DNA of 64,000 nucleotides from Orobanche coerulescens. Lineage: Eukaryota > Streptophyta > Magnoliopsida > Lamiales > Orobanchaceae. The notes beneath the pieces are model-generated. The model saw nothing but the letters and a program-made list of their open reading frames with translations. It was not told the origin of the DNA and did not search any database. A program made the translations under genes and the position numbers. The DNA lies in assembly GCA_033398695.1 (NCBI GenBank), contig CM065802.1, positions 203,999,096 to 204,063,095 on the forward strand. The letters run 5' to 3'. Shown here one piece after another: positions 44,239-55,604 of the stretch (its first letter is position 1; each line of letters starts with the position of its first letter).

Positions 44239-44969
44239 CTATTATAAAAAAACAGTTTTTACCGATGCCAAATGCCGTTGGTAAAATAGAAAATAGTGTC
44301 GGTAAAAATTTACGGACGCCACTACCGACGGCAATCCGCCATTGAAAAAACGCTCAACGGTAATTTTTTACCGACGTAATTACCGACGCCACTATTTACC
44401 GATGCCATTTTTGGCGTTGTTAAATTAAAAATAAAAAAAAATCTAAAAAAGTCAGGTCAGGACTCAGGCAGGTCACGTCCGGACTCAGGCGGGGCTTAGG
44501 CGGGTCAAGTCCACGTCCGGTCTCAGGTGGGTCAGGTCCAGGGCCGGGCGGGTCAGGTCCGGGCTCGGACGGGTCGGTAATGGCGTTGGTAAATACTGAC
44601 GTCGGTAAACGGCATCGTTAATTGTGAAAAAATAAAAAAAATAAAAAATAAATTTACCAACGCCAAATTGGCGTCGGTAAGGGCGTTGGTAAATGACGTC
44701 GGTAAACGGTGTCGTTAATTGTGAAAAAATAAAAAAATAATAATTTTATTTTACCAAAGCCGAAATGGCGTCGGTAAATGGCGTTGTTAAACGGCGGCGT
44801 TAATTGTGAAAAAAAAGAAAAATAATAAGTCTGCGAACCGGTTGTCGGCAATGGCGTCGGTAAATCAATTAAATAACGGGCGTCAGTGATGGCGTCGATA
44901 AATTATAAGTTTAACAACGGCGGGTACGGGCGTCGGTAAATGACGTCGGTAAAAACTGTTTTTTTAGTG
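44239..44969. mobile_element. Non-autonomous CACTA-like DNA transposon, 731 bp
   Basis: The right end reads ACCGACG-type repeats and then ...AAAACTGTTTTTTTAGTG, the reverse complement of CACTAAAAAAACAGTTTT. The left end, CTATTATAAAAAAACAGTTT, is a damaged version of the same terminus. A TTT triplet on each side (44236-44238 and 44970-44972) fits a 3-bp TSD. Subterminal regions are full of TACCGACG/CGTCGGTA motifs in both orientations, as expected for transposase-binding sites of CACTA elements. The centre is a GC-rich block of 'gggtcaggtc'-like repeats. There is no transposase. Confidence 0.7.
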
Positions 44970-45116
44970 TTTGTTATCAGCAAGAAGTGTATAAACGATA
45001 ATATGATAAAATCATGATATGATAAATATGCAAAAAATGGGTAAACTCCCCCTGACAAAAATATCTCCTCAAAAAATATAATAACTCCCCCTGAGTAAAA
45101 TATCAATTTGAAAATA
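44970..45116 (-). other. Spacer with polypurine-like tracts
   Basis: Contains two 'actccccctga' tracts (G-rich on the minus strand) near 45042 and 45085. Similar tracts are typical of Sirevirus internal non-coding sequence. No gene is seen. Confidence 0.4.
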
Positions 45117-46650
45117 TCAAAGATAAAGATACCAGTTGATGAAATATTTAATTTTGATTTTTGGGGACCCATCGATAGTTGTTTTTTCCTTCGAAGTATA
45201 GATGATATTTGGAATAACAGTTCCTTTAGAAATCCAAATCCTTTTAATTTTTATCGTCCGACGTGGGCTTTTGCAATTTAAAATGTGATACCCAATTTTT
45301 AGACATTTGTCGCAATAGGGTATTTTTAAATTTAAGGATTCAGTTTTATTATTTGGTTTGAATCCCAACCCCTATTTGTTTAAAGTATATTTTTGCGCGG
45401 AAAATATTTGTTCAAATTTATCATTTCCGCAAGAGAATTTATTTGTTAAAACCTTAAGTTCGTTTTGAACTTTCAAAAGATCATTCTTTAAATTATTTTC
45501 TATTTCAAGACATTTGGAATGATCGGTCTCGATAATTTTCCCTTTTTCAAGAATTTTGAAAATTTCGGTATCCAATAATTTATTTTCGATTGAAGGGATT
45601 TTATTTCGGATAAAGCATTTTGAAAATCGGTATGTAATAATTCGAATGCTTCAAATAATTCATCTTAAGAGGATGTACTAACCTGACTTTCGACGTCGCT
45701 TTCGTCAAATGAACTTCTAGCCATAAGAGCGATATTATTTTGATTGAAATAATCATCTTCATTTTCATCGCTCCATGTTGCAACGAGAACTCCCTTTTTA
45801 GGATTTGCGTTCCAGCGATTTTTCGCAAAGTGGCCTGGTTTACCACAGATTCGACAGTTGTTGTCGAATTTCTTAGATTCGCCCGATTTGATGTCCTTCT
45901 TTCTCCGGTTTAATATGTTTTGAAACTTATTAATGTTCTTGGCATAATATGCTGATTCTTCATCACTTTCATCGATCGGAATTTCTTCTTTCGAGACATC
46001 TTGGCTTTCATAGCTATCGATTTTTCTTTCAGCTTCGTCTTCGCATTTCGATTTTTAGGACAATCTCGTAATTAATTACAGAGCCAACGAGGGCGCTAAA
46101 ATTAAGATTATTTAAATACTTTGATTCCATTATTGCCGTAATCGTTCCGTCCCATTCTCGAGGTTGTGATCGTAGGATATTCTTTACTTTTTTCACTACT
46201 CGAAAGGGGTTTTCCATAACAAGCTACTCCATTCGTAATAACCGAGAATCTATCGAGCATGATTGTAATGGATTCGTCGTCTTTCATTTGTAATAGCTCA
46301 TAGTCGTGGAGAAGCATGTTAATCTTCGTCTCCTTTACTTGATTTGTGCCTTCATGTGTGACTTCTAGCATCTTCCATATCTCCTTGGCACTTTCACACG
46401 AAGATATCCGGTTGTGTTCTTCCAGATTTAATGCACAATATAATAATTGCGTGGCTTTGCAATTATAGTGGTCATTTTTCCAATCTGCATCATCATACTC
46501 TTCAAAAGTTTTGAGAGTTCCGTTCGAGTTCGTCGGAATTTTGGGACCAAGACATATGACTTTCCATAATTCGATATCGTAAGCTCGGATGAAAATAGAC
46601 ATTTTCTTCCTCGTCTTGCATGTGGCTTTTCGTGATTGTTGACTTTCAAC
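45117..46650 (-). pseudogene. gag: gag of the older Sirevirus-like element, decayed
   Basis: Minus-strand pieces in order: a UBN2-type N-terminal region (MSIFIRAYDIELWKVICLGP; SCESAKEIWKMLEVTHEG), a second helical part (VVKKVKNILRSQPREWDGTI), a first zinc knuckle near 45820 (CRICGKPGHFAKN, with the final Cys replaced by Arg), a coiled-coil-like stretch, and a second knuckle near 45300 (CDKCLKIGYHILNC, with the His replaced by Tyr). It then ends in IWISKGTVIPNIIYTSKEKT, as in SIRE Gag. Many stops and frame changes. No protease or pol follows on its 3' side, where the CACTA-like element and the RT-tail fragment lie instead. Confidence 0.75.
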
Positions 46651-46780
46651 TCTTACTGACGTGGACTGAGTAACTTGAACTTGGCTGATAACTTGACTGA
46701 AAACCTATCTGATATTTCTTGGTCAAACCTGCCTGATGTGTAATCAACCTTCTCGGATGTAAAGTTCTCTGCTTTGGACT
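46651..46780 (-). other. Leader side of the older Sirevirus-like gag
   Basis: Contains degenerate repeats of 'acttggctgataacttgact'. It ends at GGACT (46776-46780), the likely left copy of the TSD of the Tekay element. The rest of the Sirevirus-like element should lie beyond the window on the other side. Confidence 0.4.
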
Positions 46781-47344
46781 TGTAACACCCTCGAGATATT
46801 CAAAGTATATTACAGTGTTGTGGACCCATACATGGGACCCGCCAAGCTAAATAGGAATTACCACTTACCTAACCATCTCAGTTAGCGAGAAAACACACAT
46901 CATCAAGACGAAAATTAAATGACACGCCCGGTACCACCGGTGAAATAAGCATCACCGACAAACATAAATAACTTCCAGTGATACAAACCACAATCCGAGT
47001 GAAAATACCTAAGTACTCGCGAGTACAATCTGTAAGTTCATAAGATAGAAAACAACCATATCGAAAAGGACAACATAAATAAAGAGACTCAAATGCACAT
47101 GTCAACGACCGTGGCCAGCATCCTCGTACTGTCCCAGTGCCCGCTCGTCCGGCTGAACATAACCTGAAATTCATAAAAAGAATTTCCCCAAGACGGGTCC
47201 CCAAAGGGGTTAGCAATTACGCTAGTATAAGTAATCGAGGCAAACTATTCGCTTACACATTTCATAGTACATGCATCAATTCATTTCAAAAACCAAAACC
47301 AGACATGTCTTTTCTGGAAAACAAACAATCAATAATCAATTTTC

Positions 47345-47575
47345 CTGGGACCGGGGTAAAGCCACTGATCCCACTCGAGGCCTCTAAGGACCTTCCCGAG
47401 ATGGCCATATCATAAAACAAATCACGCACAGGCATCGTCTAAGACCGGTGTAAAGCCACTGATCCCACTCGAGGCCTCTAAGGACCCTCCCGAGCTGGCT
47501 AGCGAATCAAGCTTATGAATCCAGAGTGAAGTCATAGATTCCCTCGAGGCCCCGTAGGACCCTCCCGAAATGAGC
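47345..47575 (-). repeat. Three degenerate tandem units of about 95 bp in Tekay U5
   Basis: Units share 'gtaaagccactgatcccact' then 'cgaggcctctaaggacc'. The third is more diverged (cgaggccccgtaggaccctc). The 'ctcgaggcc' core also occurs in the gag region of the gag-only element near 4680. Confidence 0.75.
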
Positions 47576-48186
47576 AAAGCATACACAAATACATCACCAT
47601 TTCATGTTAAGCATAAAGGTTTCCAAAAATACTTGTCTTGAATAATTGACGACGACACGAACGGAAAGGAAATCAAGCACGGCCGCTAGGAACCGAAAAA
47701 ACCGAACCTAACGATTCGAAGAATACAATCACAACCATCTCTAAACGAATACGTAAATGGAATACACCCGAAAACCCAACTACGATTCATATAAGTTCGT
47801 ACAAAAACAACAACGAGGACCGGTCGAACCCGAACCCTTTCGATTTCACAAAAACAATGAAACTTACCATGAACTCGTAGCGAAAACAAGAATACTATAG
47901 AGATTAATCATATACATCATGGATTAATCAACAATACGAAACGAATCGGACAAAAACTCAAAAACTCCCAAATTTCTCAAAAATAGGGTTCTAGGAGATT
48001 ACCTTGGATTAAGGATGAAGAATAAGTGTTGGTGTTGTTAATCTTCACCAAGAACACAAGAAAATTATGGCTAGGAATTGCAAGACTTCAAATCGCTCGG
48101 AAACCACCCAAGAATCGCCCAAGAACCGGAGAGAGAGAAATGGGAGAAAAATGAGGAGTCTCGGTGAACTCCTTGGTTTTTATAGC

Positions 48187-48620
48187 CAGGGAGCTTTAGC
48201 GCGCGCTAACGATTAAAGTTAGCGTGCGCTACCCAGACACAATCTAGTTCAGAACCTACGGTTCTGGCCCGTTAGCGTGGGCTACAAAAGTATAGCGTGC
48301 GCTAACAGCCTCTCGATAGCGCACGCTATCGGGCCATAGCGTGCGCTACGTGGGCACCCGACCGAGTCCAGAAACAATCTGCCTAGTACTAGACTGCCGG
48401 ATTAGCGCGCGCTACCGGACACCCAGCGCACGCTAGGCCTCAACAATAGCGTGCGCTAAAACAAAATCTTAGCATGCGCTAAGCTGCTCGTCCATAGAGC
48501 AGAGAGCAGAAACAACTTACTGCCACTGCTGGCCTCGACTCGCTAGCGCGCGCTACGAAGCAAACGTACCGTGTGCTACTGAATTATGCTTAGCGTGCGC
48601 TATACAACAATGATAGCGCG
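48187..48620 (-). promoter_or_regulatory. Cluster of about 14 TAGCGTGCGCTA words upstream of TATA
   Basis: Irregularly spaced copies such as ttagcgcgcgctaac (48192), ttagcgtgcgctacc (48218) and atagcgcacgctatc (48316). The perfect form TAGCGCGCGCTA is a 12-bp palindrome. The cluster ends immediately before the TATA box GGCTATAAAAACC at 48175-48187. Individual words are kept better than the DNA between them. Confidence 0.75.
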
Positions 48621-48920
48621 CGCCAGGCACATGATAACAATGGCCCCAAAACACCGAAACACGAACAAAACATCAAACGGAAGCTCACAACAAGCATAAT
48701 AACATAAGATGAATTTACGGCAACCCCGAAACGGCGGTTCCGAACAACAATTACGAGAATCGAATCAATATAAGACGAAAGAACCAATAAACGCAGAATC
48801 GAATGACCAAAAGTCTAGAAATAAGTGTTTTCGAAATACCAATACAGTTACACTCGAGCCACCAAAATGAGAAATACACGCAATTGAAAAATACTAAAAA
48901 GAAAAAATGCGGATATTACA

Positions 48921-48945
48921 TTCTACCCCTCTAAAAATAAGTTTC
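48921..48945 (-). other. Polypurine tract, Tekay element
   Basis: The minus strand reads ACTTATTTTTAGAGGGGTAG then AA, purine-rich against the LTR start. The neighbouring 'agtttcgtcccgaaactt' is a near palindrome conserved next to the PPT in all Tekay-like copies of the window (4262, 7450, 9325, 48940). Confidence 0.65.
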
Positions 48946-48955
48946 GTCCCGAAAC

Positions 48956-49246
48956 TTAAGAAACCAACAACTTGGGGTATCTAGCATGCATGCTATCCCC
49001 AGTTTTTCTAGTTGCCTCATCGACACCGTGCCTCGACCACTGCACCTTGACCAAAGGAATGGTCTTATGCCTTAGTCGCTTCTCGCGGCGCTCCAAGATC
49101 TTCACGGGACGCTCCTCAAAGGTAATATCCTTGACGATATCAATCTCACCATAGTCGATGACGTGACTAGGATCCGAAACATATTTCCTCAATTGGGAAA
49201 CCTGGAAAATGTTATGAACATGGCTCAAAGCCGGGGGCAATTCCAA
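48956..49246 (-). pseudogene. pol: Tekay integrase C-terminus with chromodomain
   Basis: Reads LPPALSHVHNIFQVSQLRKY, then DPSHVIDYGEIDI, then the chromodomain-like tail (ERPVKILERREKRLRHKTIP; LVKVQWSRHGVDEATRK). This arrangement is diagnostic for the Tekay/Del branch of chromoviruses, where the chromodomain guides integration into heterochromatin. It is joined in frame to the preceding integrase block through a TAG at 49256-49258. The Trp expected after EEAT in the family is replaced. Confidence 0.85.
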
Positions 49247-49255
49247 ATGGTAAGC

Positions 49256-50073
49256 CTACTCGCCAACTCTCTTGAGAATTTCAAAGGGCCCAATAAATCT
49301 AGGGCTCAACTTTTCTTTCTTCCCGAAGCTGAAAACTCCCCTCGTTGGCGACACCTTTAGCAAAACGTGGTCTTCCACCTCGAATTCCAAAGGTCGATGA
49401 CAGACGTCAGCATATGACTTCTGTCGACTCTGAGCAGTCAACATCCTGTCCCGAATTAATTCCACCTTTCGCCTCGTCTCTAAAGCGATATCAGGTTCGG
49501 TCCCGACCAAATCGGACGCCTTGTTCCAACAAATCAGTGATCGACATCGCCGCCCATAAAGCACCTCATACGGTGCCATTCGAATCGACACATGGCAACT
49601 ATTGTTGTACGTGAACTCGATCAATGGTAAATGCTCCTTTCGGTCACTGTTCCAGTCGAGAGCACAAGCACGCAACATATCCTCGAATGTATGGATGGTG
49701 CGTTCTGACTTTCCATCTGACTGCGGATGAAAAGAGGTACTCAGACGCAAACGAGTACCCAAGCCTTATGCACCACCTGCCAAAAGTGCGATACAAAACG
49801 GCCATCCCGATCCCAAACAATAGACTGCGGATTACCGTGAAGCCTCACAATCTGCGCAATAAACACACGAGCCAACTTCTCCGGACCCCAAGTATCCTTG
49901 ATGCCCAGAAAATGTGCCGACTTGGTCAGACGGTCCACAATCACCCAAACAATATTCATGCCCGATCTCGATCTTAGCAAACTCATTATGAAGTCCATCG
50001 AAATATCTTCCCATTTCCATTCTGGAATGGGAAGCGACTGCAATAACCCAGCCGGTCGCTGATGCTCGATTTT
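49256..50073 (-). pseudogene. pol: Tekay integrase core, left part
   Basis: Catalytic residues are present: D in WEDISMDFIMSL, D in SIVWDRDGRFVS, and E in PQSDGKSERTIHTFED. There is a frame change near 49750 between the second Asp and the Glu. The last part reads GPFEILKRVGE before the stop. The upstream end, at 50073-50078, is the point where the Sirevirus copy 2 entered. The zinc-binding half lies at 62573-62780. Confidence 0.85.
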
Positions 50074-50078
50074 GACTT

Positions 50079-51405
50079 TGTTGGCCACTAAGTATATAGA
50101 ATACAGCTTGGAAAGTGTTTGAGCAACAAGCTGCACGGTTTTCAAGTTAGAGTGCGTAGCGGAAGTATTGTAACAGTAAGTTGCTGTAAATACAACAACT
50201 GGGCTGATCTCCTGTTTGCTTGGTGCGTACAGGGTTTTTAAAGTATACTTAAACAAATCACAATAATGAAAGCAGTAAATGCAGAAGGTAATTAACACTG
50301 TAATTAAAGTGGTTCGAGGTAAACCCCTCTACGTCCACTGGTCCTCCACACATGAGTAAAAAGTTTATTATAAACACTACGTACACAACTACATGTCTAT
50401 AATCAAACCTATCCTTGTATTGTTCACACAGATTGATACCAAGAGTGTCGCTTTCAACCGTTCACACAGATTGGCCGAAGCTTTCTCTTGACTTGCTTCT
50501 TCACACACAGTTCCAAAGCTTCGTCCTATTCGTCCCACACAAGTCAGAATAGTTTCTTTAGTTCCCACAGAAGTAGGTTTTTACTCAAAGGTAAAAGTAA
50601 GCTAACCAGGTAAGAACAGCAGCTTGACTATGAAGATTTTGAGCTAATGATGGCTGTTCTTGATTGACTGAGTATATTTCTTCTTCTCAGATATGAATGA
50701 CATTTGGAAGAAATCTACTTTGCTCTTGTAAGCTTGATTTGATGATATTGAATATTCAGTCGATAGATCGTTCGTGTATTGCTTGTAAGCTTGTATATCT
50801 TGGATGAACTGATCTTCAAACTCTGGGATATATATAGCCTCTGAATAGATCCGTTGGAAATAGATCCGTTGGAAATATATCAGTTGATCTTATAGTCCGT
50901 TTAAATGTGATGAGTGTTTTGAATAAAACACGATCCGGTTTTTGCTCCTTGATTGAAGATCTGTGTTGGCTAGTATTTAAATACTTTATCCCTTCAGTAT
51001 TTAAATACTTGTTTTCAAACAGGACTTTACTTTAGCGAATAAGTCAGATTCTGTTTCAACGGTCTTTAGTCTTGTTTAGATAAGTATTGAAGATCTCAAT
51101 ACTTACAGCCTGTATGCTGCATCCGACATAATGTTGTATGCTATGTGCTGTAGGTTATCTTAGACTGATACTGTATGGAAGGATGCTGTATGATTATTTC
51201 GGGACATCTTCCATACTTAGCGTCATATTGACAGATGAGTTCCTTGCTGTATGATGGCTCTTTATACTTTTGCTGTATGTTAGCACTTTGAGAAGACTTC
51301 GAAACAGGATTGTTTACTCCAACAACTTCGATCGTCTTTGAGACAGCTGCTTGCTGTATGTTGGCACTTTATCAAAACTTCGATATAGGACTTTTTATCC
51401 CAATA
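50079..51405 (-). repeat. Sirevirus copy 2, 3' LTR
   Basis: 1327 bp, ending CAATA where CAACA is expected. The TATA box GGCTATATATATCCC is at 50826-50840 on the minus strand. CTGTATG/GATACAG-type words are dense at 51110-51400, upstream of the TATA box. A clear PPT (AAAAAGGGGGAAATT) follows at 51406-51420. Confidence 0.85.
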
Positions 51406-51975
51406 ATTTCCCCCTTTTTCATAATTGCCAAGTCTCTTGATGATGCCAAAACCTTGATGCCAAAACCTTTGAAACACTTTGTTTCAAGAGGCTTTCTTCT
51501 CGATCTTCTGTCGAATGTTCTGGCCTTCAGCAAATTAAAACAATGTGAACTGCTCGTAGCCAAGTTCTAAAAGAGTAGTATCTAACAGCAAAGTATTTTT
51601 ACAACTTAAACTTATGATTGGCGTGCAGGCACAATCTTATAGTGTAATCTAGTTGAATACAACTTAACCTATGAACTGTTCGCAGACAAGTTCTTACAGC
51701 TTATCTAGTTAACAAGTTTTCATACTTGTTTGATTTCAGCAAATGAATTGATTTCGTAATCATACAGGAACATAGTAGATTACGAGTTGTAATCTTTCAA
51801 GACAAAAATATATTTTATTGATGAAGAGCGGAGATTACAAGTTTGGGCAAAAATGGAGATACAAAATTTTTACTGTTTCAAAAGTAAAATGCAGGAAGGA
51901 TCGTATAAGCTAACTCCTATAGTCAGCATGTCTCCAAGGTCTGCTTGGATCATTCTTGGTTCCTTTCCACTAGTT

Positions 51976-54887
51976 TTACAAGGCATCCTTGTTTCGATTT
52001 AAGTAGATAGCTCTTCCTTCAGCTGATTTATCGAAAACAAGGATCCAGTCTTCCGGGTGGGTAACCAAATCTCCTTTTCTGTGTTTGGATTTTAACTTTT
52101 GCTGTAGGGGGAGCATTCCTTCGTCCAACCTCTTTTTGAATTCATCGACATCTTCTTCCAGTGTCTTACAACTGTTGAATATGGGAGATTCCCTGATAAG
52201 AACTACAAAGTATCTTAACAATTCATTTTTCCTCCAATCCTTTATCTCGTTGGCTGTCGGTTGGCCGAGAGATTTATCTCTTGCGGCTTCTGCACGAGGT
52301 TTTTCCAAGAAAATTTAGGATCGTGGAATTCTGGACGAGCTCCCTGTATCCTAACAGTGTGAGCAGTAGATGATAATCGAGTGATTGCAGCAGTAATGCT
52401 GTCTTCTATTGCAGCTTCAAGCTCCTTTTCGTGCTCCAGTCTCAATCTCTTTGCAGCTTCTCTAGCCTCTTCCCCATTTTTTGCGTCATCAAGGTAAGAG
52501 ACCTTCTCATCTAGGCGTTCCAGAATTTTCATTGCGTTATCCTATTTGGTCTCAAAACTTGATATTTTATCAACTAGTGATTTGAGCACTAGTGACATAT
52601 CATCAATCTTTTTGTCGTGGTCTCGAAGATGGGATCCTGTTTCCTGAAGATCAGATGTAGTCTTGGCTTCAGAAATACGAAGCTTGGCTTGTTCTTCCAA
52701 GAGAATTTGCTCCTGGCGCTGTTGAAGTTTATTGAAAGCTTACCTCATGATGGTGGGTAGAATGCGAAAGGCTTCTTCCACTTGGGAGATTTCGCGCTTG
52801 ACACCAGTCATTTCGTCGATAGCAGTCTCATGTAGCCAATTGATTTTTTTATCAACAGTGTGCAGGGCATTAACGGCATCCTGTAGGAAAACAGTTTGGC
52901 GACCTAGAGCATGCAGTTTCTCATTCCTCTCTACTGTTCTGGGGAAATCGGGCATTGCATCGTCTTTGGCTCCGTTTAGCTGTCTGACAACCACATGAGA
53001 TCGTGGCCGTTGTGGTTCATCCTTAGGTAATAAACCGTCGTCTGATTCCACTTCAATGGATGAAGGAGCAGGAGCAGCAGGGAGTGTCTCAGCTCGCGAC
53101 TGTTCGGATTAATTGGCGACAGGGGTAACTATTTCTTCCTATTCCGAAATGGTTCTTGTAGACATGGGTACAGGAGGGACTGAATCCTCCTGTTGTCTCT
53201 CATCTTCTGCCTACTCCGGCAGAGGGACTGATTCCTCTTGCGGGATGGCGCAGGCTTGGTTGTCGGCGACAGGCTCAGGTGCCTGTAGTGAGGCTGATTG
53301 TTCCTCCATGATAAGAGGGACTGAATCCTCGCTGTCTTGAACAAATTATTGCTATTGGGGAGTGGACTGTTTGCTCGAAATCAACTCTTTACAGCAAAGG
53401 TTGTCCCATTGGATCAGGACTTCAACATTTTGAGAGTCTGTTACCTCCAGAACAAATCTTTCTTCTTCACTCCAATCGCTCCAATTGTACAAAGATTCGT
53501 ACGGAGCAAGCCTGTATGCTTTCCATTGAACAAAGTGGTCGAATGTCTGTTCAATTTGCATAGATTACAGGGTTCTGTTAATAATAGAGTCTGGAGAGGG
53601 GCTGCGTACAGCGCATGGGTCCACTGTAGGCAAGGGTTCCAATACAGGTGTGGGAGCCTGTATCGGAGAGGGATCCCGTACAGGGGTTGGTACCCTGAGG
53701 GGAGATGGATCCCTAACGAGTATGGGTTCACGTTTAGGATTTGTGGCTATTGGGTCCAAAATGGCGCCGACTCGCCAAAGTCTTTCAAGTTGGCAGATTG
53801 CTGTATTTCTGTCGTTGCCGCAAATGGCTCAGGATATACTGTTTGCACAGTAGCAACTATCTCTTCCACAGGGGTGCACCCTGGGGGTTTGATACAGTGG
53901 GTTGGGCCACTGTTTTAACTTTTGTAAGCCTCCTTAGCTTCATTTTAGGCTTCTCACCAGCAACGGGAATTTTGCTATGAGATCTCTTCCTTTTCTTCGA
54001 GGGTTCCTCGCTTCCGGGCTTAGAAGTTACGTCCCTTGGATCAGCAGAGAGGGGCAGAGTGCGGACAAATGGCCTTGCCACAATTAGATGTTCTTTGTTG
54101 AAGACGGAGGGTCTGGTTCCTCCAATGTACTTACGGGAGAAAATCTTCTTTGCTTCTTTTCCTTGCGGTACACCGCACTTGGTCAAAATATAGTTTAGAA
54201 ACAGACCAAAAGACTTCTTCTGAGAGGCAGGTTTAGCGAATTCTTCCTGCAGCTTCTTGAGAACAATCTGACACCAGTTGACCTCGCAGGTCATGATGGC
54301 GACCATCATCCCAAACCTTAAATTGGTGCACATCTCAAAAGCACCTGTTCTATTTTCAATCACACGACAACAGAAATCGTGTAAGTAAATAAAAGGAAGG
54401 CAAAAACGTTTCTTGTGGCATGAAGTATGAACCGTTTCGACCAATGATAGGACTTCTTGGGACCCAAAGGTCTCAAGTTCCTCCATGGACAGGCCATCAG
54501 CAGGGAGCCTGTAAAGATTCTGTAGTAGGTCTTGGTCAACACGGATCTCCACTCCGCGGATGACAGTAGTGATGTCGGCGACATTTCCTCCCTGTGCAAG
54601 AGAGAATAAACAGACAACGACATTGAGGTAAATTCCTTAACCATTTGAGCATCGTAGCGCTCACTAGTATGGCTTCCAAGGCGATAGAGGCCTTGTTGAC
54701 GAATCCTAGAAACGATGATCTCCATGGATTCGACATCGTCTCCATCACCATGAACACGCTCAACAACCACAGATCTGGCAAAGATCTTTCCATCAATGAT
54801 GGTGGCAGTCTTCTTGAGAGATGGGGAAGAAGTCTGTACTGTGATGATGCCATAGTAGTTTCTTGAAGGAAAGTAAGTGAGATTCAA
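51976..54887 (-). pseudogene. Extra 3' ORF of Sirevirus copy 2, heavily broken
   Basis: Homologous block by block to the copy 1 ORF: SPSLKKTATIIDGKIFARSV at the start, LPADGLSMEELETFGSQEVL, FCCRVIENRTGAFEMCTNLR, the basic stretch EPSKKRKRSHSKIPVAG, the acidic/proline region with repeated RDPSP motifs, and the charged C-terminal part (FVVLIRESPIFNSCKTLEED). At least six frame changes or stops. The shared order and the shared basic motif show that the ORF is a regular part of this family and was once under coding constraint. Confidence 0.7.
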
Positions 54888-55339
54888 TGAAAATCGCAGT
54901 AAACTGTTTGTACAAAGACTCTTTTAATTCACATAAAGCATAAAGAGTCAAAGGGGGCATAAACAGTCCTTTTAAAGTGGGCGGTGGGAAGATTTAAGAT
55001 TTCCAGACAGTGAACGGTCAGATTTAAGTGATGGGAACCGTCGTTTAAAATGAACGAACAGGATGTACTGAGTGTAACGGGTTCATCTTATCCATCCGAT
55101 TTTGAAATGAGATCGGGTCCCACATCTGACGTATCGACTTCCCTTATTGCCCGAAACGGCGGTGCGAAATTATGAAATGATTTGAAAAATCGCGGCGTTT
55201 GAGATAGAATAGTCCAGATGTCCTACAAAGCATTTTAATGCAAAAGACGTTTGATTTAAAACAGGGCACGTGGACTCAAATCTGTTTTGAAATAAATAAA
55301 ATATTAGAATATAATATTAATTGAATTCCATAGTATGTG

Positions 55340-55600
55340 CTGTATCCGCGTACATATAACGTTCCCCATTAAAAGGTACATACGAGATTCAATTCCATAC
55401 AGCAACTTTTGGATTACTGCTGTATTCATGGGTCATACTGTATTCCCCCTTAATTATTGCACACGTCAGCTATAGGATAATTATATGTCTCTTTGTTCCT
55501 ACATTTCTGTTCGGAACGTCTGACTGTACAGATAATTAACGGTGGATATTGTATTCTTGGATCTTACAGCATTCCCCCTCAATTGTTGAGTAAAAGAAAA
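55340..55600 (-). other. Repeated polypurine tracts after pol, copy 2
   Basis: Minus-strand G-tracts near 55360 (AATGGGGAAC, decayed), 55440-55450 (AAGGGGGAATA) and 55570-55580 (GAGGGGGAATG), at the same positions relative to pol as in copy 1. No gene is seen in 54890-55600. Confidence 0.6.
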
Positions 55601-55604
55601 CTTA

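Larger units (their letters stand above)
46781..48920 (-). repeat. Tekay 3' LTR
   Basis: 2140 bp. On the minus strand: a U3 with a dense TAGCGTGCGCTA word cluster, the TATA box GGCTATAAAAACC at 48175-48187, a splice-donor-like AATCCAAG/GTAAT at 47998-48010, and a U5 with three units of about 95 bases (47345-47575) built on 'cccactcgaggcctctaagg' and 'accctcccga'. Confidence 0.9.
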
